64,000 bases of DNA from Paenibacillus sp. RC67 (GCF_030020805.1 NZ_CP125098.1:62001-126000); one strand, 5' to 3'. Numbered from the stretch's first letter, positions 1 to 9,056 are shown. Program-made: numbers and translations. Notes: generated by a model not told the origin, from the sequence alone.

Positions 1-488
1 CTTTTCAGGTGAGCCCTTCGGATAACCCGGCTGATGCCGACTTCTTTCTGATGACGAAGGACGGCCGTTACGTGATGGGAACCGACGACACTCCGATCCG
101 AATACCTGCCAATCATAAGGTGAAGATCGAAGAAGATGGCACGATTATGGCGATGAATGATGCCGATAAATCAGCTCCGCCTGTAGAAGTTGGTCAGATC
201 AAAATGGTCCGCGTTCTTCGGCCTCAGCTTCTGCAGCAGCTCGGTGATAACCTATATAGTTTACCAGCCGGTGTTACAAATCGTCAGGATATTTTGGAAA
301 ATGTGGCGACAACGGACAATACAGTAAATAGGGTGGCCATTCGTCAAGGCTTTTTGGAGAAATCGAACGTGAAATTAGCCGATGAAATGACGGATCTGCT
401 TCAAGTGCAAAGGTCATTCCAATTAAACTCGAGAGCGATCACATCTTCGGATACGATGATGGGTCTTGCGAATAGCTTGCGTGCGTAA
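1..488 (+). CDS. flhP: Flagellar basal-body rod protein, FlhP/FlgG family (C-terminal part, 5' end outside window)
   Basis: The reading frame is already open at base 3, so the gene begins upstream; the GTG at 9 is an internal codon. About 160 residues remain. The last ~40 residues (LLQVQRSFQLNSRAITSSDT) are the typical C-terminal helix of rod and hook proteins, which packs in the axial core of the flagellum. The family forms the distal rod or hook. In Bacillus subtilis the pair flhO-flhP lies just upstream of fabZ (ywpB); here fabZ follows at 1645, which favours FlhP over FlgG proper. The family is clear, but the exact paralogue (FlhO, FlhP or FlgG) is inferred from position only. Confidence 0.8.
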   Translation, partial: FQVSPSDNPADADFFLMTKDGRYVMGTDDTPIRIPANHKVKIEEDGTIMAMNDADKSAPPVEVGQIKMVRVLRPQLLQQLGDNLYSLPAGVTNRQDILENVATTDNTVNRVAIRQGFLEKSNVKLADEMTDLLQVQRSFQLNSRAITSSDTMMGLANSLRA

Positions 489-514
489 GCTCTTTTTGAA
501 GTGAGGTTGGTGTA

Positions 515-760
515 ATGACAGAAGCAGCATCAAAAAAAGAAAGTAAAGACAAAGCAAAGAAACGGCCTAAGTCCTCGAAAAAGTGGATGAGAGTTACCTT
601 TTTAATAGGTAAGTGGTTATCGATTCCTGTTTTATGTGTGGTTGCTTTAGCTGTAGGGCTCGTCTTGGGATATGTCTATTTAGGCAAGCGTCCTATGGAC
701 GATGTCTATGAAGCGGAGACGTGGCGCCATTTGTACGATCTGGTCTTTTCCCAAACATAA
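515..760 (+). CDS. Small EpuA-like single-pass membrane protein (often annotated as RNA polymerase subunit beta)
   Basis: 81 residues: a very basic lysine-rich N-terminus (residues 1-25), one hydrophobic segment (about 35-55, IPVLCVVALAVGLVLGYVYL), then a short outside tail with GKRPMDDVYEAETWRHLYDL. This matches the EpuA-type family (PF11772), small proteins that databases misleadingly call DNA-directed RNA polymerase subunit beta; nothing in the sequence resembles RpoB. Positive residues at the N-terminus suggest N-in, C-out orientation. It starts 26 bp after flhP with GAGG about 9 nt ahead of ATG, and is followed by a terminator, so it probably ends the flhO-flhP transcript. Function unknown. 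Confidence 0.65.
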   Translation: MTEAASKKESKDKAKKRPKSSKKWMRVTFLIGKWLSIPVLCVVALAVGLVLGYVYLGKRPMDDVYEAETWRHLYDLVFSQT

Positions 761-770
761 TCTCTAATAG

Positions 771-800
771 AAGCTCCCTTGGTGGGAGTTTTATTTTTTG
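771..800 (+). terminator. Rho-independent terminator after the EpuA-like gene
   Basis: An 8-bp stem (AAGCTCCC with GGGAGTTT, one G-T pair) and a 5-nt loop TTGGT, followed by TTATTTTTTG. It sits 10 bp after the stop codon at 760. Confidence 0.7.
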
Positions 801-869
801 TCCAAGAACGGTATAATATATGGATGGGACGGATACCCAAATCACGTGGAAGGGGAGAAAGGTTTTTAC

Positions 870-1424
870 GTGTGGAACTTACCTAATTTGTTAACGGTAT
901 GCCGATTTTTTCTTATCCCCGTGTATTTGTTGGTGTTCGAAGCAGGCTATGTCAGAACCGCTTTTTTGGTTCTTTTATTGGCGGGAATGACGGATGTGCT
1001 GGATGGATATATTGCTCGCAAGCAGAAGCTCGTAACACAGCTAGGCAGTATGCTGGATCCTCTAGCGGATAAAACGATGATGATTACGGTTATTCTCTCC
1101 TTGGTTTTTTCCAAGATGATTTCATGGGAAGCAGCTGCGGCTATGTTTTTGCGTGATGTGGGGATGATTGTAGGGTCAGGGATCTTTCACTTTAGGGGCA
1201 AGCAGACGGTTCCAGCTAATGCTATGGGCAAGCTGACCACCGTTCTATATTATGTTGCCATACTGCTGATTATCTTTAAGTTCCCTTATGCCAGTGCCTA
1301 TTTGTGGTTTGTTATTATCGTTTCTTTTGTAACGTCGACCATCTATATTTTCCAGTTTTATTTACTTAATAAGAAGGGTAATGAGATTCCGATGGATATC
1401 GATACTCAGAAGCCTAATGTATGA
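870..1424 (+). CDS. CDP-alcohol phosphatidyltransferase family protein (PgsA-like)
   Basis: About 184 residues with several hydrophobic segments. The class-I CDP-alcohol phosphotransferase motif D-G-x2-A-R-x8-G-x3-D-x3-D is complete: DGYIAR, then GSMLDPLAD near residues 45-70. The family condenses a CDP-alcohol, usually CDP-diacylglycerol, with glycerol-3-phosphate or another alcohol in the membrane. I start it at GTG 870 (MWNLPNLLTVCR): a strong GGGGAGAAAGG lies 7 nt upstream and PgsA proteins begin with a similar NLPN motif; the longer TTG frame from 798 would overlap the preceding terminator. No PGP-specific evidence: it may be a second PgsA-like enzyme with a different acceptor. Confidence 0.75.
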   Translation: MWNLPNLLTVCRFFLIPVYLLVFEAGYVRTAFLVLLLAGMTDVLDGYIARKQKLVTQLGSMLDPLADKTMMITVILSLVFSKMISWEAAAAMFLRDVGMIVGSGIFHFRGKQTVPANAMGKLTTVLYYVAILLIIFKFPYASAYLWFVIIVSFVTSTIYIFQFYLLNKKGNEIPMDIDTQKPNV

Positions 1425-1496
1425 TGGATGCTACTTTCGATAGGTCTGTCTGTGCATTTTAGACAAGCATCGCGAGATACTTCTTTTATTTAAAAA

Positions 1497-1544
1497 GAGC
1501 TTATGTCTAGGCCGGCATACGCTGGCAAACCTATACATAAGCTC
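1497..1544. repeat. 48-nt inverted repeat between the phosphatidyltransferase gene and fabZ
   Basis: Outer arms GAGCTTATGTCTAG (1497-1510) and CTATACATAAGCTC (1531-1544) pair with one mismatch; inside, GCCGGC-ATAC-GCTGGC forms a second stem with a 4-nt loop. On the plus strand no T-run follows. On the minus strand the structure is followed by CTTTTTAAATAAAAG, so it would work as a terminator for leftward transcription, although no leftward gene is present. The rest of 1425-1644 shows nothing further. Confidence 0.6.
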
Positions 1545-1644
1545 CCTTATATCAACCTTCACTACTGCAGGTCATGAAGGGATAGCTATAGTGTAAGTTG
1601 AAAGAAAAGTTTTTATACCCAACCTTGGAAGGAGCAACATTACC

Positions 1645-2082
1645 GTGCTGGATGCCGTACAAATTCAAGAAATTATTCCTCATCGATACCCGTTTTTGCT
1701 TGTAGACCGAATATTAGAGGTGGAAGCCGGCGTCAGAGCGGTGGGGCTTAAAAATGTAACGATTAACGAACCTTTTTTTGCAGGCCATTTTCCAGGTTAT
1801 CCGGTCATGCCTGGAGTACTGATTGTTGAAGCTTTGGCTCAAGTCGGTACTGTTGCGATGCTGCAAGTAGAAGCGAATCGCGGGAAACTTGGTTTCTTTG
1901 CTGGCATTGATGAATTTCGTTTCCGCGGACAGGTCGTTCCTGGAGATACACTAACGTTAGAAGTTGAAATTACTCGCCTCAAAGGATCGATTGGTAAAGG
2001 ACAGGCTGTTGCCAAAGTGGGCGATAAGGTTGTAGCGGAAGGTACCCTTATGTTTGCTCTATCCGATCCCGCTAAAAAATAA
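1645..2082 (+). CDS. fabZ: 3-hydroxyacyl-[acyl-carrier-protein] dehydratase FabZ
   Basis: 145 residues, normal FabZ length. It dehydrates (3R)-hydroxyacyl-ACP to trans-2-enoyl-ACP in fatty acid elongation, in the cytoplasm. The hallmark stretch is visible: [13 protein letters not shown] near residues 11-23, then [20 protein letters not shown] with the catalytic His in GHFPG and the catalytic Glu in the next helix (IVEALAQ). Start GTG 1645 is preceded by GGAAGGAG with about 10 nt spacing. In B. subtilis fabZ also lies downstream of flhO-flhP, so this is conserved synteny. Confidence 0.95.
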   Translation: MLDAVQIQEIIPHRYPFLLVDRILEVEAGVRAVGLKNVTINEPFFAGHFPGYPVMPGVLIVEALAQVGTVAMLQVEANRGKLGFFAGIDEFRFRGQVVPGDTLTLEVEITRLKGSIGKGQAVAKVGDKVVAEGTLMFALSDPAKK

Positions 2083-2125
2083 TTAAATTTTGTTACTATT
2101 ATATAGGTCTAAAAGGAGATGGATT

Positions 2126-3832
2126 ATGAGCACGCAAAACCGGGTGGAAGAACAATACAAACTATGGTTGAACGACCCTGCCATCGATGAAGACACGAAG
2201 AATGAATTGAACAGCATTGCAGGCAACCCAAAAGAAGTCGAGGATCGTTTTTACCGTGATCTCGAATTCGGAACTGGAGGGCTAAGAGGAGTCATTGGTG
2301 CGGGCACAAACCGCATGAACGTATATACAGTAGGTAGGGCAACACAAGGATTGGCACAGTTTGTAAATAAAAATGGGCACGATAATCCATCGGTGGTTAT
2401 CGCTTATGATTCTCGCAACCAATCACCGGAATTCGCTCTGGAGGCTGCTAAAGTTTTGGCGGGCAATGGGATTAAAGCTTATGTTTTTGAATCGTTGCGT
2501 CCTACACCGGAGCTGTCCTTTGCTGTAAGAGTCTTGAAAGCCTCTGCGGGCATTGTTGTTACGGCTAGCCACAATCCTCCTGAATATAACGGGTATAAGG
2601 TGTATGGCTCTGACGGTGGACAGCTAGTGCCTGATCAGGCTGAGCAGGTTATTGGTGAGATTCAGCAGATTCAATCTTTCAGTGATGTTAAGCGTGAAGA
2701 GCGCGCCAAGGCGGAAGCTTCCGGGCTGCTGCAGTGGGTTGGCGAGGAGCTGGATGAGCAGTATGTTGAGGCCGTCTCTGCCATCAGTCTGAATCAAGAT
2801 GTTGTGAAAAAAATGAGCGATAGCTTCCGAGTTGTCTATACTCCGCTGCACGGGGCTGGGAATTTATCAGTAAGAGCGGTATTGCAAGCTGTGGGCTTCA
2901 ACCATGTTGATGTTGTTGCAGAACAGGAGCTTCCGGATGCCAAGTTCTCCACAGTAAAATCTCCGAACCCGGAGGAAAAGGAAGCCTTCACTCTAGCTAT
3001 TCGTCAAGCTAAGGAAGTTGATGCGGACATTATTATCGGGACGGATCCTGACTGTGACCGAATGGGTGCGGTAGTAAAGGATGCGAACGGCGAATACTTC
3101 GTCCTGACAGGCAATCAATCGGGGGCCATTATGGTCGATTATTTGCTCAGCAATCTTAAAGATCGCGGCACACTCCCAGCCAATGGAGTTGTTATTAAAA
3201 CCATCGTGACTAGTGAAATGGGTGCGGTCATTGCAAAGTATTACGGTGTAGAAACATTAAATACTTTGACCGGATTTAAATATATTGGTGAAAAAATGAC
3301 GCAGTTCGAAGCCTCCAAAGAAGCAGAGTTTTTGTTCGGCTATGAGGAAAGCTATGGTTATTTGGCTGGTAACTATGCTAGAGATAAGGATGCGGTCATC
3401 GCTTCCATGCTTATTTGTGAAGCTGCGGCTTATTATAAGAACCAAGGAAAGACACTGTACGAGGTTCTTCAGGAGCTATATGAGCGTCATGGCTATTTCC
3501 TGGAGTCGCTGGAATCCCGGACTATGAAAGGGAAGGACGGCGTAGAGCAAATTCAGGGCATTATGCGTGACTGGCGTGATAACCCTCCAGCGGAAGTAAA
3601 CGGGCAAACGGTCGATAGGGTGGAGGACTTCTCCCTTGGTTTGTACGGATTGCCTGTTGAAAATGTATTGAAATATACGCTGGCGGATAATTCATGGTTC
3701 TGCTTGCGGCCTTCCGGCACAGAGCCGAAGATTAAAGTATACTTTGCTGTCCGCGGCAATTCAGCGCAAGCAGCCTCCGACACGATTCATGGATTGGTTA
3801 ACGCCGTCATGAACCGGGTTGACCAAAAATAA
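2126..3832 (+). CDS. pgcA: Phospho-sugar mutase (alpha-phosphoglucomutase PgcA type)
   Basis: 568 residues, the usual length for PgcA. It interconverts glucose-6-phosphate and glucose-1-phosphate (or the mannose equivalents), feeding UDP-glucose for wall polymers and glycolipids. All four signatures are present: phosphoserine loop TASHNPPEYNGYK (~residues 144-156), metal-binding DPDCDRMG, sugar-binding GYEESYGY and phosphate-binding RPSGTEPKIK near the C-terminus. I use ATG 2126 (MSTQNRVEEQYKLW) because AAAAGGAG lies just upstream; the longer frame from 2090 has no ribosome site. It is followed at once by the wall-polymer block, which suits a supply role. Confidence 0.88.
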   Translation: MSTQNRVEEQYKLWLNDPAIDEDTKNELNSIAGNPKEVEDRFYRDLEFGTGGLRGVIGAGTNRMNVYTVGRATQGLAQFVNKNGHDNPSVVIAYDSRNQSPEFALEAAKVLAGNGIKAYVFESLRPTPELSFAVRVLKASAGIVVTASHNPPEYNGYKVYGSDGGQLVPDQAEQVIGEIQQIQSFSDVKREERAKAEASGLLQWVGEELDEQYVEAVSAISLNQDVVKKMSDSFRVVYTPLHGAGNLSVRAVLQAVGFNHVDVVAEQELPDAKFSTVKSPNPEEKEAFTLAIRQAKEVDADIIIGTDPDCDRMGAVVKDANGEYFVLTGNQSGAIMVDYLLSNLKDRGTLPANGVVIKTIVTSEMGAVIAKYYGVETLNTLTGFKYIGEKMTQFEASKEAEFLFGYEESYGYLAGNYARDKDAVIASMLICEAAAYYKNQGKTLYEVLQELYERHGYFLESLESRTMKGKDGVEQIQGIMRDWRDNPPAEVNGQTVDRVEDFSLGLYGLPVENVLKYTLADNSWFCLRPSGTEPKIKVYFAVRGNSAQAASDTIHGLVNAVMNRVDQK

Positions 3833-3848
3833 CGGTAGGAGTTGGAAC

Positions 3849-5909
3849 GTGTTGACTGGGCGTTACTTGCACTGGAATCGTAAATGTATCAAATGGCTAT
3901 GGTGGTTGGTTATCCTTGGACTGTTGGCTTCTTTGCCTATAGCATATGAAAGAAATGAGACCGAGCAGCAAACGGCACGCAAGGTTGAAATTGTATTCGA
4001 TTATCGGGATTTGCTTGAAATTTCCGATACGCAAACCGACCCTCGTCAGTTTGTTATGACTCAGCTCAAAGAATTGAAGAGCGCAGGCGTTCAATCTATG
4101 GCTGTCTATGAGTCAACGTTAAGCGAGCTTAGACTTAGCCGTAGGATAGAGGTATTCTCTTCACATGAAGCGACTGCCTTAACACAGAGCCCGATTTCTC
4201 CTAACGAGAACTTTACTTATATTTTGTTCGCCGAGAAGGACGCTCAAGAAAAGCTGCAGCCATTAATCACCCAAACCTTTGCTAACTTAAATGTAAAAAC
4301 ACGTCCGTGGAGCTTTAAAAACCAAAACGGTATGATTATCGAAATGGGCTTGGACGAAGCTAACCTCAAGCCGATGGACCCGGATCCTATGACGCTTCAA
4401 ATGCTGAAGGAGCAAGGCTTCCAAATCGTGATGAGAATGTCCAATCGCAGACCTTTCGATGAAGCGCGTATGGATACCTTGCTTGGACAATTGCAGCAGC
4501 TGGGAGTCAAGCGTTTTATCATCGATGGAGAGAATGTACCGGGATATATCAGCGAGTCCAAGCCGGAAAATCTTGAAATCATGGCTGAATTGATGAAAAA
4601 ACATCATATGGGCTTAGCGAACATCGAATTGCAAAAGACTCAGCAAAAAGGGTTTAACCGTTTAGCAAAATTAATCGACTACAATGTCGTACGTTTGCAC
4701 TCCTTCACTGAGAAGGATGGAGAGAAACTGACGGAGAACTTGACTGAACAAGAATTAGACGATCGTATTCAGGGTGTTGCTGACCGCTTTGTATTGGCTG
4801 TTAAAGATCGCAACATTCGAATGGTATTTCTAAATGCACGTGCGGTCAAAAACCTGGATAAAGGTAAAATTTTGAATCCTTTGGATTCCCTACGCGAAAG
4901 CCTAAAAGGACCGGATGGTGCTATTCCCCGTATTAAAGAAGCAGGATTTACAATGGGGATAGCAGAGCGCTTCTTCCCATTCCATTCCGAATGGCAGAAG
5001 GTTGCCAAAGCCGTATTGTTTGTTGGAGCAATCGCTTTAGTTGCTATAACCGTAGCTGCTTTTATACCGGAACTTGCGTTGTTTGTTTTTATCGTAGGGT
5101 TAGTGGGAGCCGCGGGATTGTACGTGTTATCGCCGAACTTGTTTGCTCAAGCGTTGGCTCTGGCTTCCGGAACATGTGCTCCTACGTTAGCGATTATTTA
5201 TGCAATACGATCGGCCAAAGCGAAATATCAGGCAGGGACAGGCTCACGACTTGGTTTCGCCATTTGGCTGCTGCTGCGGACATCGGCGATTTCGGTTATT
5301 GGCGTACTGTTCATAGTAGGATTATTGAATCAAATTATTTATCCTCTAGTGATAGACCAATTCAGAGGCGTAAGTGTACTCCACATGCTTCCAATCGTTC
5401 TTGTTGCTCTATATTGGCTGCTGTTTAATGAGGACCTTTCCCACCGAGAGAAAATCGCTAAAGGGAAAAAGCTGCTATCTTCGTATATCAGCGTGCTATG
5501 GATTATCGGTGCAGCCGCTATTGTAGGCGCAGGAATGTACTACTTATCAAGAACAGGGAATGAGGGGCAGGCTTCTGCCTTCGAACGGTTGTTCCGCTCT
5601 TTCTTGGAGAATACATTGGGTATTCGCCCGAGAACCAAAGAGTTTTTGATTGCTCATCCGTTATTCCTGTTGGGAGCTTACTTGTGCGTGAAATATCGCA
5701 ATGCTTTGCTTCTTATCTTGGTGGGCGTGGTCGGTCAAGCCTCTATCGTTGATACCTTTGCACATTTGCATACACCACTTATGATCTCGTCGATTCGAAT
5801 CGTTTATGGTTTATCGTTTGGATTACTGATCGGGATTGGCTATATCGTCATTTGGGAGATTGTTGTAAGGAGTTGGCGTCGTTGGACCCCGTTGTTACTA
5901 AAAGAATAG
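3849..5909 (+). CDS. DUF5693 family multi-spanning membrane protein
   Basis: About 686 residues. One hydrophobic segment near the N-terminus (WWLVILGLLASLPIAYE) is followed by a ~330-residue soluble part, probably outside the membrane, then many hydrophobic helices from about residue 375 to the end. I recognise the DUF5693 family by its architecture and constant position before csaB; its function is not established. Start GTG 3849 is chosen for TAGGAG at 3836-3841, 7 nt upstream. Its 3' end overlaps csaB by 28 bp, suggesting translational coupling. The association with CsaB and TagA-like enzymes suggests a role in making or exporting the SCWP, perhaps as a flippase or polymerase-like partner; that is inference. 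Confidence 0.75.
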   Translation: MLTGRYLHWNRKCIKWLWWLVILGLLASLPIAYERNETEQQTARKVEIVFDYRDLLEISDTQTDPRQFVMTQLKELKSAGVQSMAVYESTLSELRLSRRIEVFSSHEATALTQSPISPNENFTYILFAEKDAQEKLQPLITQTFANLNVKTRPWSFKNQNGMIIEMGLDEANLKPMDPDPMTLQMLKEQGFQIVMRMSNRRPFDEARMDTLLGQLQQLGVKRFIIDGENVPGYISESKPENLEIMAELMKKHHMGLANIELQKTQQKGFNRLAKLIDYNVVRLHSFTEKDGEKLTENLTEQELDDRIQGVADRFVLAVKDRNIRMVFLNARAVKNLDKGKILNPLDSLRESLKGPDGAIPRIKEAGFTMGIAERFFPFHSEWQKVAKAVLFVGAIALVAITVAAFIPELALFVFIVGLVGAAGLYVLSPNLFAQALALASGTCAPTLAIIYAIRSAKAKYQAGTGSRLGFAIWLLLRTSAISVIGVLFIVGLLNQIIYPLVIDQFRGVSVLHMLPIVLVALYWLLFNEDLSHREKIAKGKKLLSSYISVLWIIGAAAIVGAGMYYLSRTGNEGQASAFERLFRSFLENTLGIRPRTKEFLIAHPLFLLGAYLCVKYRNALLLILVGVVGQASIVDTFAHLHTPLMISSIRIVYGLSFGLLIGIGYIVIWEIVVRSWRRWTPLLLKE

Positions 5910-7006
5910 TCCTGTCCGGTTACTATGGCTTCGACAATAGCGGTGACGAGGCCGTGCTGCAATCCATCCTTCTTGCTTTAGAGGAACAAGGAAAGGCGAC
6001 TGGAGTACGATTCGTACCCGTCGTTCTTTCGGTTCAACCGGAGAAGACAAGCAGAACGTACGGGGTCGAATCTGTACATCGGATGAGGCTCGGTCAAGTT
6101 ATTCGCGCGATTCGTGGGGCAGACGGGTTGATCAGCGGCGGCGGCAGTCTTTTGCAGGATGCGACTAGTGCCAAGACGATTCCTTACTATTTGGCTATTT
6201 TGAAAATAGCACAGTGGTTGGGTAAACCGACCTTTATCTACTCACAAGGAATAGGGCCAGTGAACCGCAGTCTATTTTTCGGATGGATTCGTTCTATTTT
6301 TAATAAAACGCAATATATATCCGTTCGAGACCGAGAATCCAAAGAGCTGCTTCAAAAAATGAAGGTGTCTAAAGAGATCACGGTTGTGCCTGATCCAGTT
6401 ATGGGAATGCCGCTTGGCTCCTATGAGGCGGATAAACATCAGACAATGGATAAACCGGTCATCGGTGTTTCCGTTCGTTATTGGAATCAGGACCGTTCTG
6501 AGCTAAAAGCTCTTGCTGAAGCCTTACGGCTTATGCTGGAGAAAAGTGAGGCGGACCTACGGTTTCTACCTTTTCATCTTCCTTCAGATGCGGCTGCATC
6601 AGATGAAGTACGTGCTCAGATAGGTGAAAAATTTCAGTCTCGAATTACTTCGGCCGTTAATGTCACACATCCCCAGCATATGCTTGCGGAAGTTAGTCGC
6701 TGTCACTTATTAATAGGCATGCGATTGCATTCCCTCATTTATGCCGCTTCACAAGAAGTGCCGATGCTGGGCATTTCTTACGATCCGAAGATCGATCAAT
6801 TTATGAAACGGCTGCAAATGCCCATTATTGCAACGACGAAAAGTATGCAGCCCGATTTGGTAGCAAAAGAAGGTTTACGATTGCTTAAAGAGCGTTCATC
6901 ATGGCGCGAAGATAAAAAAGGGCTAATTTACTCACTTAAGAACGAAGCACAAAAGCCTGCACAGTATATGGCTTCATTTTTCACCAAAGGAAGGGATTCC
7001 AAGTGA
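5882..7006 (+). CDS. csaB: Polysaccharide pyruvyl transferase CsaB
   Basis: About 374 residues. CsaB transfers pyruvate from phosphoenolpyruvate as a ketal to the secondary cell wall polymer, the ligand that SLH domains bind. Signs seen: the N-terminal GYYGFDNSGDEAVLQS, the glycine-rich SGGGSLLQDATS, and a C-terminal IGMRLHSLIYAASQEVPMLG with the His typical of the family. Start is taken as TTG 5882 with AAGGAG at 5867-5872, inside the end of the DUF5693 gene; starting at 5852 would lack a ribosome site. It overlaps the next gene by 4 bp. Two SLH proteins encoded just downstream supply the obvious clients. Confidence 0.9.
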   Translation: MDPVVTKRIVLSGYYGFDNSGDEAVLQSILLALEEQGKATGVRFVPVVLSVQPEKTSRTYGVESVHRMRLGQVIRAIRGADGLISGGGSLLQDATSAKTIPYYLAILKIAQWLGKPTFIYSQGIGPVNRSLFFGWIRSIFNKTQYISVRDRESKELLQKMKVSKEITVVPDPVMGMPLGSYEADKHQTMDKPVIGVSVRYWNQDRSELKALAEALRLMLEKSEADLRFLPFHLPSDAAASDEVRAQIGEKFQSRITSAVNVTHPQHMLAEVSRCHLLIGMRLHSLIYAASQEVPMLGISYDPKIDQFMKRLQMPIIATTKSMQPDLVAKEGLRLLKERSSWREDKKGLIYSLKNEAQKPAQYMASFFTKGRDSK

Positions 7007-7746
7007 CGATACCGAAAGTGTCCATATTCGGCGTACCGTTCTCCAAACTAAATATGAAGGACACGGTCGACCATATAGCTCAGATGATTGAGTCCAGGCA
7101 TCCGCATCAAATCATTACGGCTAATCCGATTATGGTCATGTCTGCCTTGGAAAACGCGGCCTATCTCGAGATGATGAAAAAAGCGGATCTGATTGTGCCT
7201 GACGGAACAGGAGTTGTATGGGCAGCCAATTATGTTGGCAACCCAGTAGCTGAGCGGGTTACGGGATTTGATTTGATTCAAAATCTAATGCGGCTGGGCC
7301 AGTCCAACGGGTGGAAAATATTTTTGCTCGGGGCATCCCCTGAAATTATCGAAGCTGCAGCGAATCGTTTAAAGGAACAGTATCCTAATCTGCAGTTAGT
7401 TGGGTACCGGGATGGATATTTCAAATCCGATGAGGATCAAAAGATCATTGAGAATATAAGATCCCACAATCCGGACATCCTATTGGTAGGAAGGTCTGCA
7501 GATACACAAGAACCCTGGATTGCCAAGTATAAAGAACAGCTTCAAGTTCCGGTTATTATGGGGGTTGGTGGGAGCTTTGACGTGATGTCCGGTAAATTGA
7601 AACGGGCACCAAAGTTATTCCAAATGCTGCGTCTGGAGTGGTTTTACCGATTACTTCAAGAGCCATGGCGTTATAAACGAATGCTGGTCCTGCCGAAATT
7701 CGCAATGAAAGTGATCCGCGAAAAGGATGCCGTACAGAGACCTTGA
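7003..7746 (+). CDS. tagA: WecG/TagA/CpsF family glycosyltransferase
   Basis: 247 residues. The family transfers N-acetylmannosamine from UDP-ManNAc to undecaprenyl-PP-GlcNAc, the second step of wall teichoic acid or SCWP linkage-unit synthesis, at the inner membrane face. Seen: ITANPIMVMSALENAAY, the catalytic-Asp loop ADLIVPDGTGVVWA, and GWKIFLLGASPEIIEAAA; the C-terminus (LKRAPKLFQMLRLEWFYRLL) matches the conserved membrane-associated tail. GTG start 7003 overlaps the csaB stop (GTGA). Together with the TagO-like gene downstream it would make the lipid-linked GlcNAc-ManNAc disaccharide. The donor sugar is inferred from the family. Confidence 0.88.
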   Translation: MTIPKVSIFGVPFSKLNMKDTVDHIAQMIESRHPHQIITANPIMVMSALENAAYLEMMKKADLIVPDGTGVVWAANYVGNPVAERVTGFDLIQNLMRLGQSNGWKIFLLGASPEIIEAAANRLKEQYPNLQLVGYRDGYFKSDEDQKIIENIRSHNPDILLVGRSADTQEPWIAKYKEQLQVPVIMGVGGSFDVMSGKLKRAPKLFQMLRLEWFYRLLQEPWRYKRMLVLPKFAMKVIREKDAVQRP

Positions 7747-7862
7747 ATATAACTATGAAAACTTACTGATAACCGCCTGATTTCCTTAAAATTAATGTGG
7801 TGTTACGGTCTCAAACGGAGTATAATCTGAAGTGTTTGAGGTTTTTATAGATAAAAGGGGCT

Positions 7863-8984
7863 GTGAAAACAAAAATGATTGTATTATACGGAATTGGATT
7901 TGCTGTCGCATGCTTAATTGCCCTTCTAATGACACCTTTGGTAAAAAAGTTTGCTTTCTGGGTAGGCGCTGTTGATGCACCCAATCATCGGAAAGTACAT
8001 AGTCGTATCATGCCGAGGCTGGGCGGGTTGGCCATTTTTGTTGGATTTGTAGGTGCTTACTTTGTTATCTCACCCGCCATTGAATCCTTGAACGGAGACG
8101 TTGCATTGGGACTGCTTATCGGAGGGGCCATTATCGTATTGTTAGGCGCCTTGGATGATCGATTTGATTTGTCTCCAAAAGTTAAATTGCTTGGGCAAAT
8201 TCTTGCAGCGTGTGTTGTCGTATATTCCGGCGTTGTTATTGATCTTGTAAATGTACCTTTTGGCGACACAACCATTTCCTTAACCTGGTTAGCAGTTCCG
8301 CTTACGATCTTCTGGATTGTCGGAGTTACGAATGCGATTAACCTTATTGACGGTCTGGACGGACTGTCGGCAGGTGTATCGGGTATTGCGACAACAACGA
8401 TTCTTATATTGGCTTTGATGATGGGAAACGTTACCGTAGTTTTGTTGAGTATGATATTGCTCGGCAGCATTGTTGGCTTCTTATTTTATAACTTTCATCC
8501 TGCCAAAATTTTTATGGGCGATTCTGGCTCGCTATTTCTTGGATTCAGCTTGGCGACGTTGTCCATCTTGGGCTTTAAACAAGCGACTGTACTATCCTTG
8601 CTTGTACCTATTATGATTCTTGGAGTACCTTTGTCAGATACCTTCTTCGCTATATTGAGACGTTGGGTAAATAATTTGCCTATCTCGAAACCGGACAAGA
8701 GCCATTTACATCATTGCTTACTTCAGTTGGGCTTTAGCCATCGGGTTACCGTCTTGATTATTTATGGAGTTGCTTCCATCTTCGGAGGCGCGGCTGTACT
8801 GCTTTCTTACATGTCGGAGCAGCAAGCTATTTGGGGAATGGTATTACTCATTGTTATTTTCGTCGCAATATTAGTACTGGGAGCAGAAGCTATCGGCATT
8901 ATTAGTCAGACGAAGAAGCCAGTCCTACAATTCATCCAAAAGATACGAGGATTGTCCGGCGATAGATCACGGATGATCAAGTAA
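7863..8984 (+). CDS. tagO: Undecaprenyl-phosphate GlcNAc-1-phosphate transferase, TagO/MraY family
   Basis: About 373 residues with some ten hydrophobic helices. It transfers GlcNAc-1-phosphate from UDP-GlcNAc to undecaprenyl phosphate, starting wall-polymer synthesis. Family motifs: DDRFDLSPKVKLLGQ, NAINLIDGLDGLSAG, FMGDSGSLFLGF and the cytoplasmic HLHHCLLQLG loop. GTG 7863 follows AAAAGGGG closely (about 2-4 nt); ATG 7875 is a possible alternative. Between tagA and this gene an inverted repeat CTCAAAC (7810-7816)/GTTTGAG (7834-7840) is followed by GTTTTTAT, a weak terminator candidate with a TATAAT (7821) in its loop. The wall-polymer enzyme set is completed here. Confidence 0.88.
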   Translation: MKTKMIVLYGIGFAVACLIALLMTPLVKKFAFWVGAVDAPNHRKVHSRIMPRLGGLAIFVGFVGAYFVISPAIESLNGDVALGLLIGGAIIVLLGALDDRFDLSPKVKLLGQILAACVVVYSGVVIDLVNVPFGDTTISLTWLAVPLTIFWIVGVTNAINLIDGLDGLSAGVSGIATTTILILALMMGNVTVVLLSMILLGSIVGFLFYNFHPAKIFMGDSGSLFLGFSLATLSILGFKQATVLSLLVPIMILGVPLSDTFFAILRRWVNNLPISKPDKSHLHHCLLQLGFSHRVTVLIIYGVASIFGGAAVLLSYMSEQQAIWGMVLLIVIFVAILVLGAEAIGIISQTKKPVLQFIQKIRGLSGDRSRMIK

Positions 8985-8999
8985 ATAAATATAGAAACG

Positions 9000-9035
9000 A
9001 ATCCCAGACCTTCATAGGTTTGGGATTTTTTGTTT
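9000..9035 (+). terminator. Terminator after the tagO-like gene
   Basis: Stem ATCCCAGACC with GGTTTGGGAT (one G-T pair), 5-6 nt loop, then TTTTTTGTTTTTG. Fifteen bases after the stop codon, a strong Rho-independent terminator. Confidence 0.85.
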
Positions 9036-9056
9036 TTGTCTATTTTCAGGATTCGC

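Noticed and set aside
515..760. RNA polymerase subunit beta
   Set aside because: The database name for EpuA-like proteins is historical; an 81-residue membrane protein shares nothing with RpoB.
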